In this document: positions 1 through 6,343 of the stretch, piece by piece
How the letters are laid out: the number at the start of each line of letters is the position of its first letter
Numbering within the stretch: the first letter of the stretch is position 1
DNA from: Clostridiales bacterium DTU092
GTDB lineage: Bacteria > Bacillota > Clostridia > Caldicoprobacterales > Caldicoprobacteraceae
Direction of reading: 5' to 3'
Length of the DNA: 7,579 bases
Assembly: GCA_001513505.1 (NCBI GenBank)
Contig: LFTM01000091.1
Location: 1,669-9,247, forward strand
The notes under the pieces: model-generated
Databases searched by the model: none
What the model was told of the DNA's origin: nothing
The model's input: the letters and a program-made list of their open reading frames with translations, nothing else
Program-made: the position numbers and the translations under genes

Positions 1-119
1 TAAACACCTGCCATTATCATATTCCAGGTGACTATTGCAGTGCACAGCAAATTGAGATTCAACCAAGGAACGCCAAAAATACCCAGGAAACCGATTGTGC
101 TACTTTTGTTATGAAATAG
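1..119 (+). CDS. DUF1540-like Cys-rich protein, C-terminal fragment (5' end outside window)
   Basis: Reading from base 3, 38 codons are open to a TAG at 117-119. The peptide includes TCHYHIPGDYCSA, then an IEI segment, and closes with DCATF. The spacing of the three visible cysteines (C-x8-C, then a distal C followed by x-T-F), together with the aromatic residue after the first Cys and the 'CxAxxI' segment, resembles DUF1540, a short domain common in Clostridia and Bacilli and suspected to bind metal. Its function is unknown. A further upstream Cys would be expected outside the window. A strong terminator 20 bases after the stop fits a real gene end. The assignment rests on motif memory over a short fragment, so it is probable rather than certain. 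Confidence 0.72.
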   Translation, partial: NTCHYHIPGDYCSAQQIEIQPRNAKNTQETDCATFVMK

Positions 120-139
120 ATACGAACAAAATTTTGAGA

Positions 140-176
140 AACAGGCATATCTGATGAAAGATATGCCTGTTTTTTT
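140..176 (+). terminator. Intrinsic terminator after the DUF1540-like gene
   Basis: A perfect 13-bp stem (140-152 pairing with 159-171, arms AACAGGCATATCT and AGATATGCCTGTT) closes a 6-base GATGAA loop. It runs straight into an unbroken T tract at 170-176. This is a textbook rho-independent terminator on the + strand. It separates the left-edge gene from the ior operon, so iorA needs its own promoter. Confidence 0.95.
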
Positions 177-190
177 ATAGTAATTTTTAT

Positions 191-205
191 AATTTACTGA
201 AAATA
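191..205. promoter_or_regulatory. Candidate CodY box
   Basis: AATTTACTGAAAATA matches the CodY consensus AATTTTCWGAAAATT at 13 of 15 positions. CodY is the GTP- and branched-chain-amino-acid-sensing repressor of amino-acid metabolism in many Firmicutes. The site overlaps the -35 hexamer of the candidate promoter at 193-221, a position where binding would block RNA polymerase. The region is so AT-rich that a chance match is a real possibility, and whether this organism has CodY cannot be seen here. Confidence 0.4.
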
Positions 206-221
206 TATAATTTTTTATAAA
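193..221 (+). promoter_or_regulatory. Candidate sigma-A promoter P1 for the ior operon
   Basis: TTTACT (193-198, 4/6 to TTGACA) is followed after a 17-base spacer by TATAAA (216-221, 5/6 to TATAAT). A start near 228 would give a leader of about 200 nt. The -35 lies inside the CodY-like box. Because AT-rich DNA yields such matches readily, this is only one of two candidates. Confidence 0.4.
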
Positions 222-262
222 AGTTTTATAAAGCTTCCTGTCTACAAAAACAGTTCCAGGGC

Positions 263-291
263 TTTCATTTTTCATGGATTTGATTTATAAT
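263..291 (+). promoter_or_regulatory. Candidate sigma-A promoter P2 for the ior operon
   Basis: A perfect TATAAT (286-291) is preceded by TTTCAT (263-268) at exactly 17 bases. The -10 is ideal, while the -35 matches only 3/6. A start near 298 gives a leader of about 130 nt. The same TTTCAT-17-xATAAT layout recurs in front of the degS-like gene. Confidence 0.4.
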
Positions 292-292
292 C

Positions 293-310
293 TATAAATA
301 TAAATATAAA
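293..310 (+). repeat. Three tandem TATAAA hexamers
   Basis: TATAAA occurs three times head to tail at 293-298, 299-304 and 305-310, one base after the candidate -10 at 286-291. It may be low-complexity sequence or a set of alternative -10-like elements. Confidence 0.7.
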
Positions 311-371
311 ATTTGCATGTTAAACAGAGTATAGCAAGTTTATTGTATTATATCTATTTATTAATAAAATC

Positions 372-406
372 GAATGCTCAATTTTTTTAATATATTGAAT
401 GATCAA
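372..406 (+). repeat. Short direct repeat in the iorA leader
   Basis: GAATGCTCAA (372-381) recurs as GAATGATCAA (397-406), 9/10 identical and offset by 25 bases. The second copy overlaps an upstream in-frame ATG at 399. No known regulator is recognised from it. Confidence 0.5.
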
Positions 407-417
407 ATATATGTTAT

Positions 418-431
418 GGAGTGATAATGTG
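418..431 (+). promoter_or_regulatory. iorA ribosome binding site setting a GTG start
   Basis: GGAG at 418-421, within GGAGTGAT (a partial match to the anti-SD complement), sits 7 bases before GTG 429-431. The in-frame ATGs at 399 and 411 have only A/T-rich DNA in front of them and no Shine-Dalgarno sequence. The GTG start also makes the protein begin MRKLVLGNEG, as IorA family members usually begin. Confidence 0.85.
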
Positions 432-2162
432 AGAAAACTAGTATTAGGAAATGAAGGAATAGCCAGAGGAGCATATGAAGCAGGTGCAAGAGTTGCAACG
501 GCATATCCGGGGACCCCAAGCACTGAAATTATTGAAAACGCTGCAAAATATGATGAAATTTATGCGGAATGGTCACCTAATGAAAAAGTTGCAATGGAAG
601 TTGCGATTGGTGCTTCGTTTGCCGGAGCCAGAGCTTTGGTTGCTATGAAGCATGTTGGTCTGAATGTAGCGGCTGACCCGCTGTTTACGGTTTCCTATAC
701 CGGTGTTAATGCCGGTCTTGTTATTGTAGTGGCAGATGACCCTGGAATGCACAGTTCACAAAATGAGCAGGACAGCCGTTTCTATGCCCGGGCATCCCAG
801 ATACCCATGCTGGAACCAGCGGACAGTCAGGAGGCAATTGATTTCGTAAAGCTTGCTTTTGAGCTAAGCGAAGAGTATGATACACCTGTCCTGGTCAGGA
901 TGACTACGCGGGTTTCCCATTCCCAGAGTATTGCGGTTCTTGGCCAGCGAAATGAGCTGCCGCTTAAAGAATACAAGAAACTACCGGAAAAGAATGTTAT
1001 GATGCCGGCAATGGCAAAAAAACGTCATGAGTTTATTAAAAAAAGAATGAAAGCTATGGCCGAGGCTGCCAATAGCATGGAGATAAACAGGATTGAAATG
1101 AACGATACTTCAATTGGAGTTATAACCAGCGGCATCACATACCAGTATGCAAAGGAAGCACTGCCAAACGCTTCAATTCTAAAACTGGGTATGATTAATC
1201 CATTGCCTAAACAGCTCATTGAGTTTTTTGCTGCAAAAGTTGACAAACTATATGTCATTGAAGAATTAGAGCCTGTTATTGAAGAACAGATAAAAAGCTG
1301 GGGAATCTGCGCAGTAGGAAAAGAGATTTTTCCTGCGCAGGGTGAATTAAGCGCAAATATTATAGCTGAAAAAATCCTGGGCGAAACCCCGGGGGTAAAA
1401 TCTCCGCAAAGCATTCCCTCACGACCGCCGGTTATGTGCCCTGGATGTCCTCATCGCGGAGTTTTTTATGTTATTAAGAAACTGGGGCTTCATGCAACAG
1501 GAGATATTGGCTGCTATACTTTAGGTGCCTTACCTCCTCTGCAAGCTATTGATACATGTGTATGCATGGGAGCCAGCATCGGAATGGCTCATGGTATGGA
1601 AAAGGCACGGGGAAGAGAGTTCGGTCGTAAGCTGGTGGCTGTCATCGGTGATTCTACCTTTATACATTCAGGTATTACCGGGCTTATTGATGTAATATAT
1701 AATCAGGGGAATTCAACGGTAGTAATTCTCGATAATTCCACAACAGGTATGACCGGTCATCAGGATCACCCTGGAACCGGACGTACTATAAAAGGCAAGG
1801 ATGTACCACCTCTGGATCTGGTAAAACTTATCGAGGCTATAGGTGTAAAACATATAAGTGTGGTTGATCCTTTTGATCTTGGCAGGACAGAAAGTGTACT
1901 GCGGGAAGAGGTCACAAGAGATGAGCCATCGGTGATTATAATGCAGCGTCCATGCGCATTGTTAGATAAGAGTATCGAGTTTCCTGCGAAAATTGATCCG
2001 GATCTATGCAGAAAATGCAATATGTGTCTGCGCTTGGGATGCCCTGCTATACAGAAAAAAGATGATGTTATAGGAATTAATCAGGCTTTGTGCAATGGCT
2101 GCGGCCTTTGTATCAATGTATGCAGATTTAATGCTATTAGAAGGACTGGTGAAGAAGAATGA
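429..2162 (+). CDS. iorA: Indolepyruvate:ferredoxin oxidoreductase, alpha subunit
   Basis: This is the catalytic subunit of the TPP- and iron-sulfur-dependent cytoplasmic enzyme that converts aryl-pyruvates plus CoA to aryl-acetyl-CoA, CO2 and reduced ferredoxin, reversibly. From the GTG start it is 577 aa, a normal family length. Visible in order are the N-terminal pyrimidine-binding domain (AYPGTPS near residues 25-31; EWSPNEK near 47-53), a middle domain (about 225-320), a CPGCPHRG motif (337-344), the TPP pyrophosphate motif beginning GDST at 407 with Asn436 closing it, and a C-terminal bicluster ferredoxin domain with Cys at 527, 530, 533, 538 and 555, 558, 561, 565. The first cluster motif is CX2CX2CX4CP, typical of IorA. 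In the second, the last Cys is followed by Arg instead of the usual Pro. It overlaps iorB by ATGA (2159-2162), which implies translational coupling of the two subunits. The alternative start at 399 lacks a ribosome site. Confidence 0.96.
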   Translation: MRKLVLGNEGIARGAYEAGARVATAYPGTPSTEIIENAAKYDEIYAEWSPNEKVAMEVAIGASFAGARALVAMKHVGLNVAADPLFTVSYTGVNAGLVIVVADDPGMHSSQNEQDSRFYARASQIPMLEPADSQEAIDFVKLAFELSEEYDTPVLVRMTTRVSHSQSIAVLGQRNELPLKEYKKLPEKNVMMPAMAKKRHEFIKKRMKAMAEAANSMEINRIEMNDTSIGVITSGITYQYAKEALPNASILKLGMINPLPKQLIEFFAAKVDKLYVIEELEPVIEEQIKSWGICAVGKEIFPAQGELSANIIAEKILGETPGVKSPQSIPSRPPVMCPGCPHRGVFYVIKKLGLHATGDIGCYTLGALPPLQAIDTCVCMGASIGMAHGMEKARGREFGRKLVAVIGDSTFIHSGITGLIDVIYNQGNSTVVILDNSTTGMTGHQDHPGTGRTIKGKDVPPLDLVKLIEAIGVKHISVVDPFDLGRTESVLREEVTRDEPSVIIMQRPCALLDKSIEFPAKIDPDLCRKCNMCLRLGCPAIQKKDDVIGINQALCNGCGLCINVCRFNAIRRTGEEE

Positions 2163-2752
2163 GTACTAAAAGTATACTTATTGCAGGTGTTGGAGGACAG
2201 GGAACTTTACTTGCAAGCAGAATACTGGGCAACCTGTTCTTAGATTCAGGGTATGATGTAAAAATATCTGAAGTTCATGGGATGGCTCAAAGAGGCGGCA
2301 GTGTGGTTACCCATGTTAAATATGGTGAAAAGGTGTTTTCACCGCTTATCGAACCGGGCAGTGCAGATGTTCTGCTTGCTTTTGAAAAAATGGAGGCTGT
2401 CAGATGGATTCATTATCTGCAGGATGATGGTATGGCCATAGTGAACACCCAGGAGATTGATCCTATGCCCGTTATACTGGGTATGCAGCAGTACCCCAGG
2501 GATCTTGATGAGCTATTGGTTAAGCTGTGTACGAATTCAGTTACCATAGATGCTCTGTCAGTAGCACAAGACTTAGGAAATATCAGGGTGGTAAACACCA
2601 TACTGATGGGAGCCTTAGCACGTTATTTGGATATTGAGACAGATAAATGGGAAAAAGCTATCAAATCTGCCGTACCACCCAGAACTATTGATATTAACCT
2701 GCGTGCGTTTTATTCCGGATATAATGGCACCAACGACGGTATTCTAACATAA
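2159..2752 (+). CDS. iorB: Indolepyruvate:ferredoxin oxidoreductase, beta subunit
   Basis: This is the gamma-type (POR/IOR gamma domain) subunit that partners IorA. At 197 aa it has the expected length. A glycine-rich GVGGQG motif lies near residues 10-15, followed by the family signature EVHGMAQRGGSVVTHV near residue 38. No cofactor cysteine motif is present, as expected, because the clusters sit in IorA. Its ATG overlaps the iorA stop, so the two are translated in a coupled way in the stoichiometry the complex needs. The gene ends 46 bases before the ligase gene, with no terminator between. Confidence 0.95.
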   Translation: MSTKSILIAGVGGQGTLLASRILGNLFLDSGYDVKISEVHGMAQRGGSVVTHVKYGEKVFSPLIEPGSADVLLAFEKMEAVRWIHYLQDDGMAIVNTQEIDPMPVILGMQQYPRDLDELLVKLCTNSVTIDALSVAQDLGNIRVVNTILMGALARYLDIETDKWEKAIKSAVPPRTIDINLRAFYSGYNGTNDGILT

Positions 2753-2798
2753 GAGCTATTGCTGTTTTGATACCTAGCATTTTGAAAGGTGGGTTGAT

Positions 2799-4097
2799 AT
2801 GTATTGGGACAAAACATATGAATGTATGGATCGTGAACAATTAAGGGAACTGCAGTCACGCCGGCTGGTTGAAACAGTACGTAGAGTGTATCATCACGTT
2901 CCATACTATCGTCAACGGATGCAAGAACTTGGAATAGTACCTGAAGACATCAATGGAGTGGAAGATCTGCACAAATTGCCTTTTACAACAAAACAGGATC
3001 TTCGGGATAATTACCCTTACGGATTGTTTGCAGTACCATTAAGTGAAATAGTGAGACTTCACGCTTCATCAGGCACTACCGGGAAGCCTACCGTAGTCGG
3101 ATACACACGCAAAGATATTGTCAATTGGTCCGAACTAATGGCAAGAACACTTGTATCCGGAGGCACGCGTATGGATTCAGTTATTCAGGTAGCATATGGG
3201 TATGGCCTGTTTACAGGTGGACTGGGAGTTCATTATGGTGCTGAACGGATAGGAGCTTCAGTAATACCCGTGTCCGGGGGCAATACAAAAAGACAGATTA
3301 TGATTATGAAAGATTTTGGCACTACGGTTCTTGCATGTACCCCTTCGTATGCCTTGTATTTAGCCGAGACAATGGAGGAAATGGGAATTAAAAGAGAAGA
3401 GCTTAAACTTCAATATGGAATCTTTGGTGCAGAGCCTTGGAGTGAGGCAATGAGGAAGGAAATTGAGGAGAAAATGCAGATATCCGCCATTGATATTTAT
3501 GGCTTGAGTGAGGTTATAGGACCCGGTGTTGCCAGTGAATGCCAGTACAAAGCAGGACTTCATATTTTTGAGGATCATTTTATTCCAGAGATCATTGATC
3601 CTGAAACCGGAGAGGTTCTGCCGGAAGGCAAAGAAGGAGAACTGGTTTTTACGACCATTAACAAAGAAGGGTTGCCTGTAATTCGTTATCGTACAAGGGA
3701 CATTTCTGCACTGAATTATGAGCCTTGTCCTTGTGGACGGACTCACGTAAGGATGAAAAAGGTTTTGGGCAGAACCGATGATATGATTATAATAAGAGGT
3801 GTAAATGTATTCCCGTCCCAGATAGAGAGCGTTCTTATGGAGATAGGTGATACTGAACCACATTATCTCCTGGTGGTGGATCGGGTTGGTAATTTAGATA
3901 ATCTTGAAGTATGGGTTGAAGTATCTAATGAGCTTTTCTCCGATGAAGTCCGCAAGCTGGAAGAACTAAAACGAAGAATTGCTAATGAAATCCAGAGTAC
4001 GCTTGGTCTGTCGGTTAAGGTTAAACTTGTGGAACCAAAAACTATTGAACGCTCGGAAGGCAAGGCTAAGAGAATAATAGATAAAAGAAATATGTAG
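2799..4097 (+). CDS. paaK: Phenylacetate-CoA ligase family (aryl-CoA ligase)
   Basis: This is an AMP-forming adenylate enzyme joining phenylacetate or a related arylacetate to CoA with ATP. At 432 aa it has the PaaK length. Motifs seen are the phosphate-binding loop SSGTTGKP (residues 90-97), YGLSE (234-238), RYRTRD (296-301), a CPCGRTH segment (310-316), the hinge region GRTDDMIIIRG (324-334), and a C-terminal GKAKR containing the likely adenylation lysine (Lys422). The start is set by AAAGGTGG at 2785-2792, six bases before the ATG. Lying directly behind iorAB, it shares the product/substrate aryl-acetyl-CoA with that enzyme. PaaK-like enzymes next to iorAB are common in anaerobic bacteria and archaea. 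True substrate preference (phenyl-, hydroxyphenyl-, indole-acetate or a branched acid) cannot be read from sequence. Confidence 0.93.
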   Translation: MYWDKTYECMDREQLRELQSRRLVETVRRVYHHVPYYRQRMQELGIVPEDINGVEDLHKLPFTTKQDLRDNYPYGLFAVPLSEIVRLHASSGTTGKPTVVGYTRKDIVNWSELMARTLVSGGTRMDSVIQVAYGYGLFTGGLGVHYGAERIGASVIPVSGGNTKRQIMIMKDFGTTVLACTPSYALYLAETMEEMGIKREELKLQYGIFGAEPWSEAMRKEIEEKMQISAIDIYGLSEVIGPGVASECQYKAGLHIFEDHFIPEIIDPETGEVLPEGKEGELVFTTINKEGLPVIRYRTRDISALNYEPCPCGRTHVRMKKVLGRTDDMIIIRGVNVFPSQIESVLMEIGDTEPHYLLVVDRVGNLDNLEVWVEVSNELFSDEVRKLEELKRRIANEIQSTLGLSVKVKLVEPKTIERSEGKAKRIIDKRNM

Positions 4098-4115
4098 GAA
4101 GGGGGAAATGCTTTG
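4096..4115 (+). promoter_or_regulatory. Ribosome binding site setting a TTG start for the ACT gene
   Basis: AGGAAGGGGG (4096-4105) overlaps the paaK stop codon and lies 7 bases before TTG 4113-4115. The nearby ATG at 4108 is in another frame and reaches a stop after 20 codons, so TTG is the only sensible start. Confidence 0.85.
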
Positions 4116-4541
4116 TTTCGTCAAATCTCAGTATTTCTGGAGAACAAAAAAGGCAAGCTTGCAGAAGTAACCGGTGTATTGGCTGAAAATAACATAGATA
4201 TGTGGGCAATATCAATTGCTGATACAACGAATTTTGGTATACTAAGAATTATAGTCGATGATCCTGAAAAAGCGGTTGAGGTATTAAAGGATGCCGGTTA
4301 TCCTGTAAACACAACTGAAGTATTGGCGGTTGAAGTATCGGATCGGCCGGGGGGATTGCATCAGGTACTGAATATATTGAGCAATGAAGATATTAGCATA
4401 GAGTATTTGTATTCATTTGTCCGGCGTCCGGAGGAGATGGCTTTAATACTGTTTAAGGTAGATCGATTAAATGATGCAACAGATATATTAAAAAGAGCTG
4501 GCATAAACGTTATTACCAATGATCAGGTTTACGATTTATAA
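4113..4541 (+). CDS. Tandem ACT-domain amino-acid-binding protein
   Basis: A 142-aa protein made only of two ACT-like repeats, about residues 1-66 and 70-142. Each starts with a beta strand and a Pro/Gly-Lys or Arg-Pro-Gly-Gly turn (ENKKGKLAEV near 9-18; VSDRPGGLHQV near 75-85) leading into a helix. ACT domains bind amino acids at subunit interfaces and usually regulate an attached or associated protein. No catalytic or DNA-binding domain is present, so it must act through a partner or as a ligand buffer. It starts with TTG 15 bases after paaK and is probably translated from the same mRNA. Stand-alone tandem ACT proteins recur beside iorAB-paaK in anaerobes, which suggests sensing of an aromatic amino acid. 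That role is inference, and no ligand is shown. Confidence 0.88.
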   Translation: MFRQISVFLENKKGKLAEVTGVLAENNIDMWAISIADTTNFGILRIIVDDPEKAVEVLKDAGYPVNTTEVLAVEVSDRPGGLHQVLNILSNEDISIEYLYSFVRRPEEMALILFKVDRLNDATDILKRAGINVITNDQVYDL

Positions 4542-4575
4542 AGCAGTGGATTGACATATAAATGAAGATGAAATC

Positions 4576-4589
4576 AGGTGAAACATATG
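4576..4589 (+). promoter_or_regulatory. alr ribosome binding site favouring the ATG at 4587
   Basis: AGGTGA (4576-4581) lies 5 bases before ATG 4587-4589. An in-frame GTG at 4578 sits inside this Shine-Dalgarno sequence and has only a weak purine stretch upstream, so it is less likely to be the start. Confidence 0.72.
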
Positions 4590-5726
4590 CGTCCTAGCAG
4601 GGCAATAGTAGATCTTTCAAAACTGGACAGAAATATTAAAGAAATTATGAAAAAATTGAAAACCGGTACTCAGCTCATAACGGTTGTAAAAGCAAATGCT
4701 TATGGACATGGTGCGGTTGAAGTTGCCCGCCAGGCATTGTTGTCCGGTGCTTCCTGGTTGGGAGTTGCTATACCGGAGGAAGGAGCGGAATTAAGAGAAG
4801 CTGGTATTTCAGCTCCCATTCTTGTTTTAGGGGGTATAGATCAAACCCAGATAAGCACGGTGGTGAAATACGATCTCAGTCAATGCGTATTCTCTCTTGA
4901 GATAGCAAAATTATTGAACGAAGAGGCTAAACGGGCCGGAAAACGAATAGGTCTGCATATTAAGGTTGACACCGGAATGGGCAGAATTGGTTTAACTGAT
5001 CCAGAAAAGGTAAGGAAGTTATGCAATGAACTGAAAACTTACAGCCACATTGATATGGAAGGGATATTTACTCATTTTGCTGTTGCTGATGAACATGATA
5101 AATCCTATACCAGGAATCAGTTGGCTCGCTTTAATATGATTCTAGATGTTTTAATGAAAGATGGTATAAACTTTAAATATATACATGCTGCAAATAGTGC
5201 TGGTATCCTGGAATACGATGATGCACATTTTAATATGGTCCGCGGTGGTATTGCGATATATGGCTATTACCCTTCTCAATATGTTAAAGAGCATTCTCTG
5301 GTGAAACTTGAACCCATCCTTCAATGGGAAACAAAGGTAGTGGATGTAAAGAATATAAACAAAGGTGACAGTATCAGCTACGGGAGAACATTTATTGCTG
5401 ACAAACCAATGAAGATAGCTGTTCTTCCCATCGGATATGCAGACGGATATCATAGATACCTCAGCAATAAAGGATGGGTAATAATAAACGGATACAGGGC
5501 ACGGGTTGTCGGTATTGTGTGCATGGATCAAGTTATGGTAGATGTCACCCATATTCCTGCGGTAAAACCCGGTGATAAAGCCGTACTGATTGGAAAACAG
5601 GGTGAGGAGTCCATCACCGCCGAGGAACTGGCATGTCTTGGTGACACCATATCATATGAGGTATTAACAGGAATTGGATACAGGGTTCCAAGGGTATTCG
5701 TTGGGAAAAATGAATCAGGAAGATGA
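4587..5726 (+). CDS. alr: Alanine racemase
   Basis: This is a PLP-dependent cytoplasmic enzyme interconverting L- and D-alanine for peptidoglycan. It has 379 aa, the usual length, with an N-terminal TIM barrel and a C-terminal beta domain. The PLP lysine is Lys35 in VVKANAYGHG, the opposite catalytic base is Tyr265 in ISYGRTF, and supporting motifs are KVDTGMGR (126-133), GYADGY (283-288) and CMDQ (312-315). All key residues are present, so it should be active. It begins 45 bases after the ACT gene with no terminator between, and lies 15 bases before the folate gene, so it is probably on the ior transcript. An alternative GTG start at 4578 would add three residues. Relatives racemising other amino acids (serine, for example) share this fold, but the motifs fit Alr well. 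Confidence 0.95.
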   Translation: MRPSRAIVDLSKLDRNIKEIMKKLKTGTQLITVVKANAYGHGAVEVARQALLSGASWLGVAIPEEGAELREAGISAPILVLGGIDQTQISTVVKYDLSQCVFSLEIAKLLNEEAKRAGKRIGLHIKVDTGMGRIGLTDPEKVRKLCNELKTYSHIDMEGIFTHFAVADEHDKSYTRNQLARFNMILDVLMKDGINFKYIHAANSAGILEYDDAHFNMVRGGIAIYGYYPSQYVKEHSLVKLEPILQWETKVVDVKNINKGDSISYGRTFIADKPMKIAVLPIGYADGYHRYLSNKGWVIINGYRARVVGIVCMDQVMVDVTHIPAVKPGDKAVLIGKQGEESITAEELACLGDTISYEVLTGIGYRVPRVFVGKNESGR

Positions 5727-5741
5727 GGATGAACGATATAT

Positions 5742-6317
5742 ATGATAGATATTGCAAAACATGATGTAAGGGTAAAAATGAAAAAATTAAGAGAAGAAAT
5801 GCCTGAGAGCGCTATATTGGAAAAGAGCATCACTATATCAGAGCACTTATTTGAGCTGGAATGTATTAAAACTGCCAAAACGGTTATGGCGTATGTTGAT
5901 ATGCCTGGAGAAGTTAAAACCGATTATATTATAAAAAAGCTGTTAAATATGGGCAAAGATGTTGCCGTACCGGTTTGTGTACCATCTACTTATGAATTGA
6001 TTGCATCTAAAATATTGGATCTAAATGAACTAATACCCGGGCATTATGGTATACTCGAGCCGAAAAGAGAGTATTTGCGGCCAATGGATCCAAGTACTCT
6101 TGATATTATACTGATTCCGGGTTTGGCTTTTGACATATATGGTAATCGTATAGGACACGGAAAGGGATATTATGACAGATTTTTAACAAAGATATCGCTA
6201 AAAACATTGAAAATTGGACTGGCTTTTAGCACTCAAATATTGGCGAAAGTGCCCGTAGATCATTATGATGTGCCTATGAACTGTATTATTACTGAAGAGG
6301 GTATAATATCAGTGTAA
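5742..6317 (+). CDS. 5-formyltetrahydrofolate cyclo-ligase
   Basis: This enzyme (YgfA/MTHFS family, EC 6.3.3.2) uses ATP to turn 5-formyl-THF into 5,10-methenyl-THF, recovering a dead-end folate for one-carbon metabolism. Its length of 191 aa is typical. It shows a basic N-terminal segment (KHDVRVKMKKLREEM, residues 6-20), a GILEP motif (103-107), the LIPGLAFD strand (124-131) and the family hallmark GHGKGYYDR (138-146), which contributes to ATP/phosphate binding. GAGGATGA at 5725-5732 is the ribosome site, 9 bases before the ATG and overlapping the alr stop. It is the last gene before the terminator at 6344. A functional link with the amino-acid genes is not obvious, and it may be co-transcribed housekeeping. 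Confidence 0.94.
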   Translation: MIDIAKHDVRVKMKKLREEMPESAILEKSITISEHLFELECIKTAKTVMAYVDMPGEVKTDYIIKKLLNMGKDVAVPVCVPSTYELIASKILDLNELIPGHYGILEPKREYLRPMDPSTLDIILIPGLAFDIYGNRIGHGKGYYDRFLTKISLKTLKIGLAFSTQILAKVPVDHYDVPMNCIITEEGIISV

Positions 6318-6343
6318 ATAATAGACGTTTAACCAGTGAATAT

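Larger units (their letters stand above)
120..428 (+). other. Intergenic promoter/leader region upstream of iorA
   Basis: This stretch of about 300 bases has no supported gene. It holds the upstream terminator (140-176), a CodY-like box (191-205), two candidate sigma-A promoters (193-221 and 263-291), three tandem TATAAA hexamers (293-310), a 10-bp near-perfect direct repeat (372-381 and 397-406) and the iorA ribosome binding site (418-421). It is strikingly AT-rich. No T-box, riboswitch or leader attenuator could be recognised. The leader would be roughly 130 or 200 nt long, depending on which promoter is used. Confidence 0.8.

Noticed and set aside
399..428. Extra N-terminal residues of IorA from ATG 399
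   Set aside because: No Shine-Dalgarno before it, residues unlike the family N-terminus, and a well-spaced GGAG points to GTG 429.
177..428. T-box, riboswitch or attenuator in the iorA leader
   Set aside because: No T-box sequence, no conserved riboswitch core and no terminator-like hairpin with a T tract was found between the promoters and the start codon.
1025..1414. 129-codon open frame on the minus strand
   Set aside because: Antisense to iorA, with no family resemblance seen; treated as a shadow.
429..2752. iorAB as pyruvate:ferredoxin oxidoreductase or 2-oxoglutarate oxidoreductase
   Set aside because: The fused alpha subunit with C-terminal bicluster domain plus a single small gamma-type subunit is the indolepyruvate arrangement, and the neighbouring aryl-CoA ligase agrees.
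3360..3863. 167-codon open frame on the minus strand
   Set aside because: Lies wholly inside the well-supported paaK gene; its translation has no recognisable domain and an amino-acid composition typical of an antisense shadow.
4108..4170. ATG 4108 as a start after the strong ribosome site
   Set aside because: Out of frame with the ACT protein and stopped after 20 codons; TTG 4113 opens the conserved protein.
4551..4556. Perfect TTGACA before alr
   Set aside because: No acceptable -10 hexamer lies 16-19 bases downstream, so it is not supported as a promoter.
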